In this document: positions 11,039-20,444 of the stretch, one piece after another | How positions within the stretch are numbered: position 1 is the first letter of the stretch | How the letters are laid out: each line of letters starts with the position of its first letter | DNA from: Betaproteobacteria bacterium | GTDB lineage: Bacteria > Pseudomonadota > Gammaproteobacteria > Burkholderiales > SG8-41 | Assembly (NCBI GenBank): GCA_947486575.1 | Contig: CANKUB010000001.1 | Coordinates: forward strand, 56,779-120,778 | Length of the DNA stretch: 64,000 nt | Direction: 5' to 3' | Translations under genes and position numbers: made by a program | The notes under the pieces: model-generated | Databases searched by the model: none | What the model was told of the DNA's origin: nothing | Seen by the model: only the letters and a program-made list of their open reading frames with translations

Positions 11039-12880
11039 ATGTGCGGCATCGTCGGCGTAGCTTCCATTCGCAACAGCGTTGATATCCTCATCGGCGGTAT
11101 CAGCAAGCTCGAATATCGCGGTTACGATTCCACGGGTCTGGCTTACGTCAATGGCGAACACCTTGCACGGCTGCGTTCGGTAGGCCGCGTGGCGCATCTC
11201 GACGAACTGGCAAAAAAGAAAAAGGTGGTTGCGTTAACCGGCCTCGCGCACACGCGCTGGGCCACGCATGGCGTGCCGTCCGAGGCTAATGCGCATCCGC
11301 ATTTCTCCGTGCGCGAGGGTCTGGAAATCGGCATCGTACACAACGGCATTGTCGAAAACCACGAAGCCCTGCGCGCGCGCATGAAAGCCAAGGGTTACAA
11401 ATTTACCTCGCAGACCGACACCGAAGTGATGGTGCATCACGTGCATTCGCTGGTAGCAGGCGGCCTGACGTTGTTTGCGGCGGTGAAAAAAGCCAGCAGC
11501 GCATGGGAAGGCGCATATGCCGTGGGGTTTATTTCCAACCGCGAGCCGGATGTCGTGATTGGCGCGCGCAAAGGTTCGCCGTTGTTGTTGGGGCTCGGCC
11601 AACAAGAAAATTTTCTCGCCTCCGATGCCAGCGCGATTCTCGCGCGCACGCGCGACATGGTGTATTTGAACGAAGGCGACGTGGTTGAGTTACGCGCCGA
11701 TCGCGTAACCATTTGCGATGCCAACGGCAAAACCGTCAAACGCAGCGTCACACGCAGTCAGCTAAACGCCGATGCGACCGACCTGGGCCGCTACAAGCAC
11801 TACATGCAGAAAGAGATTTTCGAGCAGCCCGGCGCCATCGCCAATACGCTTGAAATGGTGATCAATGCACACTCCTTGCACTCCAATTTATTCGGGGCGC
11901 CCGCTGAAAAAATATTCAATAAAATCAATAATATACTGATCTTGGCCTGCGGCACCAGTTATCACGCGGGTCTGGTGGCGCGCTATTGGCTGGAAGCGAT
12001 TGCGGGTATTCCGACCAGCGTTGAAATCGCCAGCGAATACCGTTATCGCGATTCAGCCACGGCGCGCAACACCCTGGTGATTACCATTTCGCAATCGGGC
12101 GAAACGGCGGACACACTCGCAGCGCTAAAGCACGCGCAATCGCTGGGCCTGAAAGAAACGCTGTCCATTTGCAACGTGCCCGAATCCGCGTTGATACGGC
12201 AATCGAAGCTGCGCTTTCTCACGCGCGCAGGGCCGGAAATCGGTGTGGCATCGACCAAGGCCTTTACCACGCAACTCGCCGCGCTGTTTGTGCTGACGCT
12301 GGTGCTGGCCAAACAACGCAAACGGTTAAGCAGCAAGCGCGAAGCCGAATTCCTCAAAGCACTGCGTCACTTACCGCGCGCGATGAAATCCGTGTTGTCG
12401 ATCGAACCGCAAATTGCGAAATGGGCCAAGCGTCTGAAAGGCAAAAACCACGCCCTGTTTTTGGGGCGCGGCCTGCATTTTCCGATCGCGATGGAAGGCG
12501 CGCTGAAGCTCAAAGAAATTTCCTACATCCACGCCGAAGCCTACGCTGCGGGCGAATTGAAACACGGCCCGCTCGCGCTGGTGGACGAACACATGCCAGT
12601 CATCGCCGTTGCGCCCAACGATCAATTACTGGAAAAACTCAAATCCAATTTGCAGGAAGTCAGTGCGCGAAAAGGCGAGCTGTATGTGTTTGCCGATCGT
12701 GGTGCGCGCATCGAACAGGGGCCGCGATTGCACGCCGCAGAATTAACTGATCACGCCGGGCCGCTGTCACCCATACTGCATGTTATTCCGCTACAACTGC
12801 TGGCGTATCACGTCGCGTTGCTGCGCGGTACCGATGTGGACAAACCGCGCAACCTGGCCAAGTCCGTTACCGTGGAATAA
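11039..12880 (+). CDS. glmS: Glutamine-fructose-6-phosphate aminotransferase (isomerizing)
   Basis: GlmS makes glucosamine-6-phosphate from fructose-6-phosphate and glutamine, the first committed amino-sugar step. The start is fixed at 11039 because Cys2 must become the N-terminal nucleophile (MCGIVGVA). An upstream in-frame ATG at 10991 would bury it. The 613-aa protein has the glutamine amidotransferase domain (about 2-220, with HTRWATHG and NGIVEN), two SIS sugar-isomerase domains, and the conserved end DKPRNLAKSVTVE. No glmS ribozyme is expected in this group and none is seen. Confidence 0.97.
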   Translation: MCGIVGVASIRNSVDILIGGISKLEYRGYDSTGLAYVNGEHLARLRSVGRVAHLDELAKKKKVVALTGLAHTRWATHGVPSEANAHPHFSVREGLEIGIVHNGIVENHEALRARMKAKGYKFTSQTDTEVMVHHVHSLVAGGLTLFAAVKKASSAWEGAYAVGFISNREPDVVIGARKGSPLLLGLGQQENFLASDASAILARTRDMVYLNEGDVVELRADRVTICDANGKTVKRSVTRSQLNADATDLGRYKHYMQKEIFEQPGAIANTLEMVINAHSLHSNLFGAPAEKIFNKINNILILACGTSYHAGLVARYWLEAIAGIPTSVEIASEYRYRDSATARNTLVITISQSGETADTLAALKHAQSLGLKETLSICNVPESALIRQSKLRFLTRAGPEIGVASTKAFTTQLAALFVLTLVLAKQRKRLSSKREAEFLKALRHLPRAMKSVLSIEPQIAKWAKRLKGKNHALFLGRGLHFPIAMEGALKLKEISYIHAEAYAAGELKHGPLALVDEHMPVIAVAPNDQLLEKLKSNLQEVSARKGELYVFADRGARIEQGPRLHAAELTDHAGPLSPILHVIPLQLLAYHVALLRGTDVDKPRNLAKSVTVE

Positions 12881-12894
12881 ACGCTGCCACGCGG

Positions 12895-13545
12895 CTAGGT
12901 TTTTTTGCGCCGCTCACGCGACAGTTTTATCAGCCCATCAATCGTCGGCACCACGTTTTTAAGCGACCCAGCCTGGCCACCGCCGGTTTGATAACGCCCA
13001 TCAACTACCAGCACCGGTGTGCCGCGCACATCGTAGTCACGCCCTAACTCGACGGCGCGCACCACGTTATCGCGCACGCCTTGCGAGTTATAGGCGGCCT
13101 CCCACTTGGCGCGATCGAGGCCATTGGCTTCGGCCCATTTTGCCCAGGCCTCGGCATCGGTGGCTTGCAGGCGGTCGCGATGAAATGCCTCGAATACCTT
13201 GGTGTGCAGACGATCTGCCGCGCCCAGCGCGTCGAGGGTGTAATACAAATGCGCTTCGGGCACCCATTCCTGCCGCAGTATGGCGGGAATGCGTCGCACC
13301 ACCACATCCGCGGGTTTGGTCTTTTCCCACTCGGCCAACAGCGGCATCAGTTGAAAACAATACGGGCAGCCGTACCAGAAAAAATCGATGACTTCGATGG
13401 TGTCGCCAGCAGGCACCGCTTGCGGATTGATAGAGCGATAGCTCTGATCAAACGGCCGCTCCTGTACTTGCGCCAAGGACGTACGGCTAAGCCCTGTCAG
13501 CCCGGCGGCTGCAAGCCACAAAACATTGCGTCTGGAAATCGTCAT
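12895..13545 (-). CDS. DsbA-type thiol:disulfide oxidoreductase with CPYC active site
   Basis: This 216-aa protein has a thioredoxin-like fold with the active site Y-G-C-P-Y-C-F, an inserted helical domain and a cis-proline loop (RGTPVLVVDGRY), as in DsbA. The start at 13545 is chosen because ATG there is preceded by GAGAGA and begins an export signal. The longer open frame to 13590 has no such support. The signal reads ISRRNVLWLAAAGL, which resembles a twin-arginine motif. It lies ten bases downstream of a second DsbA-like gene with CPHC. Which partner is the main oxidase is unclear. The CPYC site differs from classical DsbA (CPHC) and is closer to DsbC/DsbG (CGYC/CPYC) in chemistry, but the fold looks monomeric. 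Confidence 0.85.
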   Translation of the reverse strand: MTISRRNVLWLAAAGLTGLSRTSLAQVQERPFDQSYRSINPQAVPAGDTIEVIDFFWYGCPYCFQLMPLLAEWEKTKPADVVVRRIPAILRQEWVPEAHLYYTLDALGAADRLHTKVFEAFHRDRLQATDAEAWAKWAEANGLDRAKWEAAYNSQGVRDNVVRAVELGRDYDVRGTPVLVVDGRYQTGGGQAGSLKNVVPTIDGLIKLSRERRKKT

Positions 13546-13555
13546 GATATTTCTC

Positions 13556-14245
13556 TCACTTTCCTTTGCGATTGGCGCGTGCCATCGCAATCAACTGATC
13601 GACGTTTTTGAAAAACTGCGCGTAATCTACCGCATTCGATTTCATCGGTACCATTCCTGGCGCGATCAAATAGCGCCCGTCCACGGCAAGGGATGGGGTG
13701 CCAGACACGCCATAGGCCGAGGTCGTATCCACCAGACGGTTGGCTTTACTAACCACAGAAAACGAATTGTAGGCATCGGTGAATTTTTGGACATCAACGC
13801 CTTGCGTGCCCACCCACGCGAACAGCGATTTCGGATCTTTCACCAAAACCTTGGGATCGAGTTTTTTGGTCTTGTGTATCGCGGCAAAAATTTCAGGATG
13901 CAGTTTATCCAATGCACCGATGGTTTCAACCGCGTAAAACGCGCGTCCAAGTTGCGCCCAGGACTCGTCAAATGCCGCTGGCTGGCTGCGAAACGCCACA
14001 TCGGAGGGCTTATTTTTAAGCCACGCCTGCAACGAGGGCTGCAACTGTGAACAATGCGGGCACGCATACCAGAAGAACTCTAGCACTTCGATATTTTTGC
14101 CCGGCGGCGTGGGTTGCGGCGGTGTAATCGCCTGATAATCTTTGCCAACCGTAAGTTGTGCCAGCGTAACCGTGCTCGCCAACGTACTGGCGAGAGCAAT
14201 CACTGCTACCGCCGCCAGTTTCCAAAATTGCTGAATTGTGCGCAT
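13556..14245 (-). CDS. dsbA: Periplasmic thiol:disulfide oxidoreductase DsbA
   Basis: DsbA introduces disulfide bonds into exported proteins. The 229-aa product has a Sec-type signal peptide (about 1-29, ending STVTLAQ), the active site FFWYACPHCSQ, and the cis-proline loop VSGTPSLAVDGRY. These are the standard DsbA features. It is the fourth gene of a minus-strand run argS, SPOR, dsbA, dsbA-like. Likely clients in this window include LptD, whose mature part has exactly two cysteines. Confidence 0.92.
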   Translation of the reverse strand: MRTIQQFWKLAAVAVIALASTLASTVTLAQLTVGKDYQAITPPQPTPPGKNIEVLEFFWYACPHCSQLQPSLQAWLKNKPSDVAFRSQPAAFDESWAQLGRAFYAVETIGALDKLHPEIFAAIHKTKKLDPKVLVKDPKSLFAWVGTQGVDVQKFTDAYNSFSVVSKANRLVDTTSAYGVSGTPSLAVDGRYLIAPGMVPMKSNAVDYAQFFKNVDQLIAMARANRKGK

Positions 14246-14309
14246 TCTAACTCCCGTGACGCTTGAAGACTTTTGCTAAATCACCCGCGGCATTGCCTGT
14301 ATGCGCATC

Positions 14310-14924
14310 TTACTTATCGGCTTCGCGCACCTTGACCAGCGCGGTCTCGATATTGTTCTGCGTAAGAACACCACGCATGCGATTCAGTTCCTCAATATCC
14401 GAATAGGGCCCGATTCGCACGCGATGCCACACGCCCTTATCCGCTAACGTGCGGGTTTGAATCGCGGCCTCAATGCCAAGCAACGCCAGTCGTGCCTTCA
14501 GATTATCCGCATCCGGCGCATTCTGGAACGAACCAGCTTGTAGAAAGAACGCGTCCTTGGCTTCAGGCGTTGACTTGGCATCGGCGGCTTTCTCTGGCGT
14601 GGCGGCTGTGCCCTCGCCTTTTGTCAGCATTTCCTGAGCGCTGAGCTTGGGTTTGTCTGTCTCGATAACCTTGGGCGCTGCCGCGTCTGTAGTGGTGTTT
14701 TTACCAGGCTCAGGCGACGCAGATTTCGCGTCGGAGGCCACAGGCGTCTCAAGCTTGGGCCCTTGCGGTTTTTCGCGGAACGGATTCGGCAGCTTGTTGA
14801 TATACCAGGCCACGCCCAAGGCAATAAACAGCCCCAGCACCAGCCCGATCAGGATGCCGATGAAGGTTGAGCCGACGCCGCTTTGTTTAACGGGTTTGGC
14901 GCGATTTAAGGCGGGTTTAGGCAT
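14310..14924 (-). CDS. SPOR-domain inner-membrane protein (FtsN-like)
   Basis: The 204-aa protein has a short cytoplasmic N-terminus, one membrane helix (about 18-42), a proline- and lysine-rich periplasmic linker, and a C-terminal SPOR domain (about 124-202, FFLQAGSF ... VWHRVRIGPY). SPOR domains bind denuded glycan strands at the septum, and FtsN is the best-known member, so a role in division or peptidoglycan remodelling is likely. It starts nine bases after argS, an arrangement seen in other betaproteobacteria. The linker codes one in-frame Lys-Asn pair from a copy of the TAAAAACA motif (14696-14703). Calling it FtsN itself is not justified from sequence alone. Confidence 0.88.
   Translation of the reverse strand: MPKPALNRAKPVKQSGVGSTFIGILIGLVLGLFIALGVAWYINKLPNPFREKPQGPKLETPVASDAKSASPEPGKNTTTDAAAPKVIETDKPKLSAQEMLTKGEGTAATPEKAADAKSTPEAKDAFFLQAGSFQNAPDADNLKARLALLGIEAAIQTRTLADKGVWHRVRIGPYSDIEELNRMRGVLTQNNIETALVKVREADK
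14696..14703 (-). repeat. Dispersed AT-rich motif inside the SPOR gene
   Basis: The exact octamer TGTTTTTA on the plus strand is read on the coding strand as GGT AAA AAC ACC (Gly-Lys-Asn-Thr). Its flanks do not match the extended consensus, so this copy may be coincidental. Confidence 0.3.
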
Positions 14925-14933
14925 AAGCGTATC

Positions 14934-16670
14934 TTACATTTTTTCCGGGGCGGAAACACCCAGCAGCGCAAGGCCGTTAACCAGCACCTGCCGCGTGGCA
15001 CCCGCCAGCGCCAGACGGGCATTGCGCTCTAGCGGCGCGTCGGACAGGAAGCGCACGTTGTTGTAATAACTGTGGAAAAGCGCGGCGAGGTCTTTGAGGT
15101 AAAACGCGACCAAATGCGGCGACAATTCGCGCGCCGCGTTGCCGACGATCTCTGGATATTCTGCCAGCTTTTGCAGCAATTCCAGTTCGGCATAGGCTGT
15201 CAGCGGTGACGGGTCAACATTGACCAGCGTAGCCGCGTTCCCGCCCCACTGGGCAAACACACTACACACCCGCGCATGTGCGTACTGAATGTAGTAAACC
15301 GGGTTTTCATTGGTGCGCGATTTCGCCAGCTCCAGATCAAAATCAAGATGCTGATCGCTTTTGCGCAGCACATAAAAAAACCGTGTTGCATCGTTGCCCA
15401 CTTCATCACGCAACTCGCGCAGCGTGACAAAATCGCCGGAGCGTTTGCCCATCGCGACTTTTTCCGTGCCGCGATACAACACCGCAAACTGCACCAGCGT
15501 AACCGTGAGTTTATCGGGGTTTGCGCCCAGCGCCTGCATCGCGCCTTTCACGCGCGCGATGTAACCGTGATGATCCGCGCCCCACACGTCAATTAACTGA
15601 TCGTAGCCGCGTTCGATCTTGTTCAAGTGATAGGCAATGTCCGAGGCGAAATACGTGAATTGCCCGTTCTCACGCCGCACCACGCGGTCTTTTTCATCAC
15701 CGTACGTGGTGGAGCGAAACCACAACGCGCCGTCTTTTTCGTAGAGATGCCCGTTGCTTTGCAAGGCGTCCATCGCGCGCGCAACTTCACCGTTCTCGTG
15801 CAGCGATTGCTCTGAAAACCAGCGGTCGTATTGCACGCCAAATCCACCGAGATCATCACGCTGATCGGCGAGCATAGCGTCCAGCGCAATCTGATGCAGC
15901 GCGCGCCAGCTTTCGCCCAGGGTTTGTTTTGCGCGCGCAATCAGCGCATCAAGTGCGGCATCGGCGTCTTCACCTTCAGCGGGCGCTGAGGTCGGAAAAT
16001 CACGCTGAAATTGCGCACCATGTTTGGTATCCAGCGCGCGTGCAATATCACGTACATAGTCGCCGCGATAACCGTCCGCGGGAAAAGCCACTGCCGCACC
16101 GCGCGCCTCCAGATAACGCAGCCACATTGACGCAGCGAGAATATCCATCTGCCGCCCGGCATCGTTGATGTAAAACTCACGCGTGACTTGGTGGCCGGTA
16201 GCCGCCAGCACGTTTGCCACGCAGGCGCCGTACGCGGCACCGCGCCCGTGGCCCACGTGCAACGGCCCGGTGGGATTAGCCGAAACAAACTCAACCTGAA
16301 CTTTTTTACCCGCCGCCGCAGTGCTCACGCCAAATTGTGCGCCCGAGGTAAGTATTTGATTTACAACACTTTGTTTGTGGCCTTGCTTGAGAAACAGATT
16401 GATAAATCCAGCACCGGCGATTTCGGTTTTATCGATCAGCGGTGACACAGGCAAATTGGCCAGCAGTTTGACGGCGATATCGCGCGGTTTGGCACGCAAT
16501 GCCTTCGCCAGTTGCATTGCCACATTGCACGAAAAATCCCCGTGCTGCGCCTGCTTAGGCCGCTCCAGCGCGATAGTGACGCCGGGTGCATCCGGTGCGG
16601 TAGCTTTGAGCGCGGCGGTCAGCAGCTCGGTGATCGCGGTCTTGGCGTCGATCATAGTATTTATGGCCAT
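14934..16670 (-). CDS. argS: Arginyl-tRNA synthetase
   Basis: ArgRS charges tRNA-Arg. The protein (578 aa from the ATG at 16670) has the class I signature ANPTGPLHVGH with HVGH at about 138-141, a KMSKS-like loop written MGKRSGDF, the N-terminal additional domain that reads the tRNA D-loop (about 1-110), and a C-terminal DALR anticodon-binding domain ending LLGVSAPEKM. The longer frame to 16724 adds 18 residues without family resemblance. An ATG at 16655 is a possible alternative. There is no clear ribosome-binding site for any of these. Confidence 0.95.
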   Translation of the reverse strand: MAINTMIDAKTAITELLTAALKATAPDAPGVTIALERPKQAQHGDFSCNVAMQLAKALRAKPRDIAVKLLANLPVSPLIDKTEIAGAGFINLFLKQGHKQSVVNQILTSGAQFGVSTAAAGKKVQVEFVSANPTGPLHVGHGRGAAYGACVANVLAATGHQVTREFYINDAGRQMDILAASMWLRYLEARGAAVAFPADGYRGDYVRDIARALDTKHGAQFQRDFPTSAPAEGEDADAALDALIARAKQTLGESWRALHQIALDAMLADQRDDLGGFGVQYDRWFSEQSLHENGEVARAMDALQSNGHLYEKDGALWFRSTTYGDEKDRVVRRENGQFTYFASDIAYHLNKIERGYDQLIDVWGADHHGYIARVKGAMQALGANPDKLTVTLVQFAVLYRGTEKVAMGKRSGDFVTLRELRDEVGNDATRFFYVLRKSDQHLDFDLELAKSRTNENPVYYIQYAHARVCSVFAQWGGNAATLVNVDPSPLTAYAELELLQKLAEYPEIVGNAARELSPHLVAFYLKDLAALFHSYYNNVRFLSDAPLERNARLALAGATRQVLVNGLALLGVSAPEKM

Positions 16671-16714
16671 GCGAGTTGGCTTCGTCCCACCCAATGGCAG
16701 AGACGAAAAATCCT

Positions 16715-16724
16715 TTAAAAACAA
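16715..16724 (+). repeat. Dispersed AT-rich motif upstream of argS
   Basis: The octamer TAAAAACA at 16717-16724 lies in the 72-base spacer between priA and argS, about 50 bases before the argS start. Confidence 0.45.
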
Positions 16725-16742
16725 GTGATTTTATCACGCCCT

Positions 16743-18953
16743 TTACAGTTCCAACGGATCCACATCAATCGACCAGCGCGCCGCACTCGCGCGCTTTTCC
16801 GTCAGCGCAATGCGCCACGCTGCGAGAAATTTTTGCAGTCGGTTGCGGCTGGCGGATTGCACCAGTAGTTGCGCCCGCTCACGTCCGGCGAGGCGCATCA
16901 TGCCTGCGGGTACCGGGTCATAGATCGTTACGGCGCCATCAATGTCTTGCCCCATCGCGGCGGCGCGCTTGAGCCATTGAATTGCAGTGTCGAGTTTGGG
17001 CGCTTCCGCGCGCAGCAATGCCTGATATTGAAACGGCGGAAAGCCCGCGCTGCGGCGCTCCTTCAACAGTTCGTCAGCAAAATGTGCAAAGCTTTGATCA
17101 CGCAGCGCAGCGTACAACGGATGATCGGGAAAATCGGTTTGTATCAGCACATCACCCTGCACAGACCCACGCCCGGCGCGGCCGGCCACTTGCGTCAGCA
17201 GCGCATACAAACGCTCCGGCGCGCGGAAATCCGTGCTGTAGAGCAGGCTGTCCGCGTTTAACACACCCACCAGAGAAAGGTTCGGAAAATCGTGCCCTTT
17301 GGCGAGGATTTGCGTGCCGACGAGGATATCGACTTCGCGCGCCTCGATGCGCGTGCGCATACCGCTCCAGGTGCCTTTGTTGCGCGTACTGTCGCGGTCG
17401 ATGCGCAGCACGCGCGCTTGTGGAAAGTGGGCGGCGAGCGCGGCTTCGACGCGCTGAGTGCCTTGCCCGACCGGCGACAAATCGGCGTTGCCGCAGTCGG
17501 GACAAGCCTGCGGTGCCGGGGTTTCATAGCCGCAGTGATGGCAGTGCAGGCGGCGATCACGCAAGTGCAGAACGAGCTTCGCGCTGCAGCGGTGACAATT
17601 CGACAGCCAGCCGCAATCGTGGCACAGCAGCGCCGGCGCGTAACCACGACGGTTGATAAAAATCAGCACCTGCTCTTTGGCGGCCAGGCGTCTGGCGATG
17701 GCAGCGATCAACGCCGGTGCAAGACCATCCTGCAGGCGCACGTCGCGCGTTGGTACACAGTGAATTCGCGGCGGCGTGTTGTTAATGCGCTTGGGCAATT
17801 GCATGAGTGTGTAGCGATTGCTCGCGGCGTTGTGCCAGGTTTCCAGCGCGGGTGTGGCGGAGCCCAGCACAATCGGCACGCCACGCTGGCGCGCCCGCAC
17901 CACTGCCAGATCGCGCGCGGAGTAGCGAAAGCCCTCGCTTTGTTTAAACGACGAATCGTGTTCCTCGTCGACAATAATCAGCCCCAATTCCGGCAGCGGT
18001 GCAAACACTGCCAACCGCGTGCCCAGCACAATACGCGCGGTCCCCGACTGCGCAGCGATCCAGTGATTGAGCCGTTCGCCTTCGTTCAACCCGCTGTGCA
18101 GACTGACGATTTGTGTATCGGGAAAACGCCCGCGCACGGTAGCCTCAAGCTGTGGCGTGAGCGATATCTCGGGCACCAGCAGCAGGGCCTGACGGCCCTT
18201 TTTCAGAATCGTCTCGATGGCGCGCAGGTACACCTCTGTTTTTCCGCTGCCGGTGACACCCAGCAGCAAATGCGGCACAAACACCGATAGATTCGCGCAT
18301 AGCTTTGCGACGGCCGCCGTTTGATCCGTTGTGAGTTGCGGGCCAACGATTTGCGTGACGGCTGAGTCGGCCAGTGCGTCCGCCGCATCCACTCGGTTCG
18401 CTTTCAGCGCACCTTCGCGCAGCGCCACATAGCCATCGCCAAGCAATTGTTTTAAAGCAGTTTTTGCGCTGGGAGCACAGGCTATCACCGCAGCTTCGTC
18501 GAGCACTTCGTGGGCCTGAAACAGTGCCAGCAACCGGCGTTTAGTTAGCGCTCGCTGCGGCAGGCTGTCTGGCGTGCGTGTGGCGCCCAAGGTTGTCAGC
18601 GCAAAGTGTGTCAGCGACTTAGCGGTTTGCTTGCGCACGCGGCGCAACCCGGCCGGCAATGCGCTCATGGTGACCGCACCCAAGGGATGCTGATAATACT
18701 CGGCAGCGAAGCGAATCAGCTTGATATCGTCCGGCGAAAAGCCAGGCGCTTCGCGCAAGATGCGGGTGATTGCTTTCAAGCGTGGCAGGGCAACGGCGCT
18801 GGAATCGGTGATTTCCAGAATCACGCCGACAACGTTTCTTTTGCCGAAGGGTGCGAGCACGCGCGCACCGATGTCCCCCGGAACCGCCGCGTCGCAACGA
18901 TAGTCGAACAGCGTGTCCAGCGGCACGTCGAATCCGACGCGGACGATTTTCAT
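16743..18953 (-). CDS. priA: Primosomal replication-restart helicase PriA
   Basis: PriA reloads the replisome at stalled forks. The 736-aa protein has an N-terminal DNA-binding region, a superfamily 2 helicase core with Walker A GVTGSGKTEVYL, the DEEH box in IIVDEEHDSSFKQ, and a zinc-binding insertion with the C-x2-C pairs (CHDC, CHRC, CHHC, CPDC) between the helicase lobes. The late motif QVAGRAGRG is intact. It follows hemE on the minus strand across a 300-base gap, so it may have its own promoter. Confidence 0.96.
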   Translation of the reverse strand: MKIVRVGFDVPLDTLFDYRCDAAVPGDIGARVLAPFGKRNVVGVILEITDSSAVALPRLKAITRILREAPGFSPDDIKLIRFAAEYYQHPLGAVTMSALPAGLRRVRKQTAKSLTHFALTTLGATRTPDSLPQRALTKRRLLALFQAHEVLDEAAVIACAPSAKTALKQLLGDGYVALREGALKANRVDAADALADSAVTQIVGPQLTTDQTAAVAKLCANLSVFVPHLLLGVTGSGKTEVYLRAIETILKKGRQALLLVPEISLTPQLEATVRGRFPDTQIVSLHSGLNEGERLNHWIAAQSGTARIVLGTRLAVFAPLPELGLIIVDEEHDSSFKQSEGFRYSARDLAVVRARQRGVPIVLGSATPALETWHNAASNRYTLMQLPKRINNTPPRIHCVPTRDVRLQDGLAPALIAAIARRLAAKEQVLIFINRRGYAPALLCHDCGWLSNCHRCSAKLVLHLRDRRLHCHHCGYETPAPQACPDCGNADLSPVGQGTQRVEAALAAHFPQARVLRIDRDSTRNKGTWSGMRTRIEAREVDILVGTQILAKGHDFPNLSLVGVLNADSLLYSTDFRAPERLYALLTQVAGRAGRGSVQGDVLIQTDFPDHPLYAALRDQSFAHFADELLKERRSAGFPPFQYQALLRAEAPKLDTAIQWLKRAAAMGQDIDGAVTIYDPVPAGMMRLAGRERAQLLVQSASRNRLQKFLAAWRIALTEKRASAARWSIDVDPLEL

Positions 18954-19253
18954 GGCGTTGCCGAGTGAGCCGGGCAGAAGTTAGCGCGGAAAGTTTAAAG
19001 CCATCTTGAGATTATGACGCAAGACCTTGTGCCACAAGACAATCCGTATCACCGAGCGCCCCTTGTGGGTAACATTGTGAATGAACGCTCACACCGGCTT
19101 TCGGGTATGAGGTGTTTAAATTCAAGGACTTACAATTTACCGAGCAAGGTTGAATATAAGTCGTTTAAAAACAATAACTTAAAATAAGCGTGCGCTAACA
19201 TTCGGCGGTTGCTGCGGCAAGGTCGTCGCTAAGTACCTGCTGTGTATATGTTT
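18954..19253 (-). other. 300-base gene-free spacer between hemE and priA
   Basis: No open frame with coding character lies here. The spacer holds a copy of the dispersed motif (19166-19173) and a perfect 13-base palindrome CTTGTG-C-CACAAG at 19026-19038, about 75 bases upstream of priA, with the partial repeat cccttgtggg at 19060-19069. A -10-like CATAAT on the minus strand overlaps this region. The palindrome could be an operator for priA, but no regulator family was recognised. No convincing terminator for hemE was found. Confidence 0.4.
19154..19176 (+). repeat. Dispersed AT-rich motif, hemE-priA spacer copy
   Basis: The octamer at 19166-19173 is preceded by atataag, the same lead-in found before the copies at 21884 and 25002 when read on the other strand. 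It lies about 80 bases downstream of the hemE stop. Confidence 0.5.
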
Positions 19254-20324
19254 TTAGGTCGGTGTGTGATACGCGTGGCTGAGGTCATGAACCGCATCCA
19301 CCAATGCAGCCACATGATCCGGGTTAGTGAATTGCGATACACCATGACCCAGGTTGAACACATGCCCGCTTCCGTGCCCGTAGGACGCCAGAACCTGGCC
19401 TACCTGCGCGCGTATCGCGGCGGGTTGCGCAAACAAGGTGATGGGATCAAGGTTCCCCTGCAGCGCCACGGTTGCGCCGATGCGCGCGCGTGCCGCGCCG
19501 ATATCGCACGTCCAGTCGAGGCCCACAGCATCGCAGCCGATCGCGGCGATATCCTCCAGCCACAAACCACCGCCTTTGGTGAATACGATGGAAGGCACAC
19601 GTGAGCCATCATGCTCACGTGTGAGGCCAGCAATAATGCGTTTGAGGTAAGCGAGGGAGAATTCCTGGTACGCCGCCGCGCTAAGCGATCCGCCCCAGGT
19701 ATCGAAAATCATTACCGCCTGCACACCCGCCTGGATCTGCGCGTTGAGGTAAGCGATTACTGACTGCGCGGTGATGTCGAGTATGTGATGCAGCAGATCG
19801 GGTCGCTCGTAGAGCATGGTCTTGATCCGCCGAAAATCCGCGCTGCCGCCGCCTTCGATCATGTAACACGCCAGCGTGTAGGGGCTGCCGGAAAAGCCGA
19901 TCAGCGGTACCGTGCCATCGAGCGCGCGGCGAATTTGTGATACGGCGTCGGTCACGTAACGCAGCGTTGTGCCGACGTCAGGCACGGTAAGTTTCTTGAT
20001 CGCAGCCTCATCGCGCAACGGGCGCTCAAACTTGGGCCCTTCGCCTTCAGCGAAATACAAACCCAGCCCCATCGCGTCTGGCACGGTGAGAATGTCGGAA
20101 AACAAAATTGCGGCGTCGAGCGGAAATCGTGCCAGTGGTTGCAGCGTGACTTCGGTGGCGTAATTCGGGTTCTTGGCCAGGCCTAAAAAACTCCCGGCGC
20201 GTTTACGTGTGGCGTTGTATTCCGGCAGATAACGACCGGCCTGACGCATGATCCACACCGGGGTGTACGGTGTGGGCTGGCGTTGCAGGGCGCGGAGGAA
20301 GGTGTCGTTCTTCAGGGAGGCCAT
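19254..20324 (-). CDS. hemE: Uroporphyrinogen decarboxylase
   Basis: HemE converts uroporphyrinogen III to coproporphyrinogen III, the step before HemF in heme synthesis. The 356-aa product has the first family signature [10 protein letters not shown] at 27-36, the second signature region [20 protein letters not shown], and the active-site Asp in [14 protein letters not shown]. Length is normal. It is one of four heme genes in this window (with hemL, hemB and hemF), none of them adjacent to another. Confidence 0.97.
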   Translation of the reverse strand: MASLKNDTFLRALQRQPTPYTPVWIMRQAGRYLPEYNATRKRAGSFLGLAKNPNYATEVTLQPLARFPLDAAILFSDILTVPDAMGLGLYFAEGEGPKFERPLRDEAAIKKLTVPDVGTTLRYVTDAVSQIRRALDGTVPLIGFSGSPYTLACYMIEGGGSADFRRIKTMLYERPDLLHHILDITAQSVIAYLNAQIQAGVQAVMIFDTWGGSLSAAAYQEFSLAYLKRIIAGLTREHDGSRVPSIVFTKGGGLWLEDIAAIGCDAVGLDWTCDIGAARARIGATVALQGNLDPITLFAQPAAIRAQVGQVLASYGHGSGHVFNLGHGVSQFTNPDHVAALVDAVHDLSHAYHTPT

Positions 20325-20444
20325 TTATCAGTGCTACTGAACGCATTTTGCGGTTGTTAAGCCTCGCTCCGCGAGGAGGTAACGGGGGGCGGCGGAACGC
20401 CCCCTGTTCGTATCATGCCCGAAGGGAGCCGGACTTACTGCGCA

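Noticed and set aside
17292..18290. A 332-codon open frame antisense to priA
   Set aside because: PriA on the other strand has all helicase and zinc motifs in this interval. The antisense frame has a biased, His/Arg/Gln-rich composition typical of shadow frames.
19076..19093. A TGTGA...TCACA pair resembling a CRP site
   Set aside because: The spacer is eight bases rather than the six of CRP consensus, and the position is not linked to a catabolic gene.
20385..20404. A 7-bp GC-rich hairpin between hemE and gltD
   Set aside because: It has no T-tract on the minus strand after the stem, so it cannot be called a terminator of gltD with confidence.
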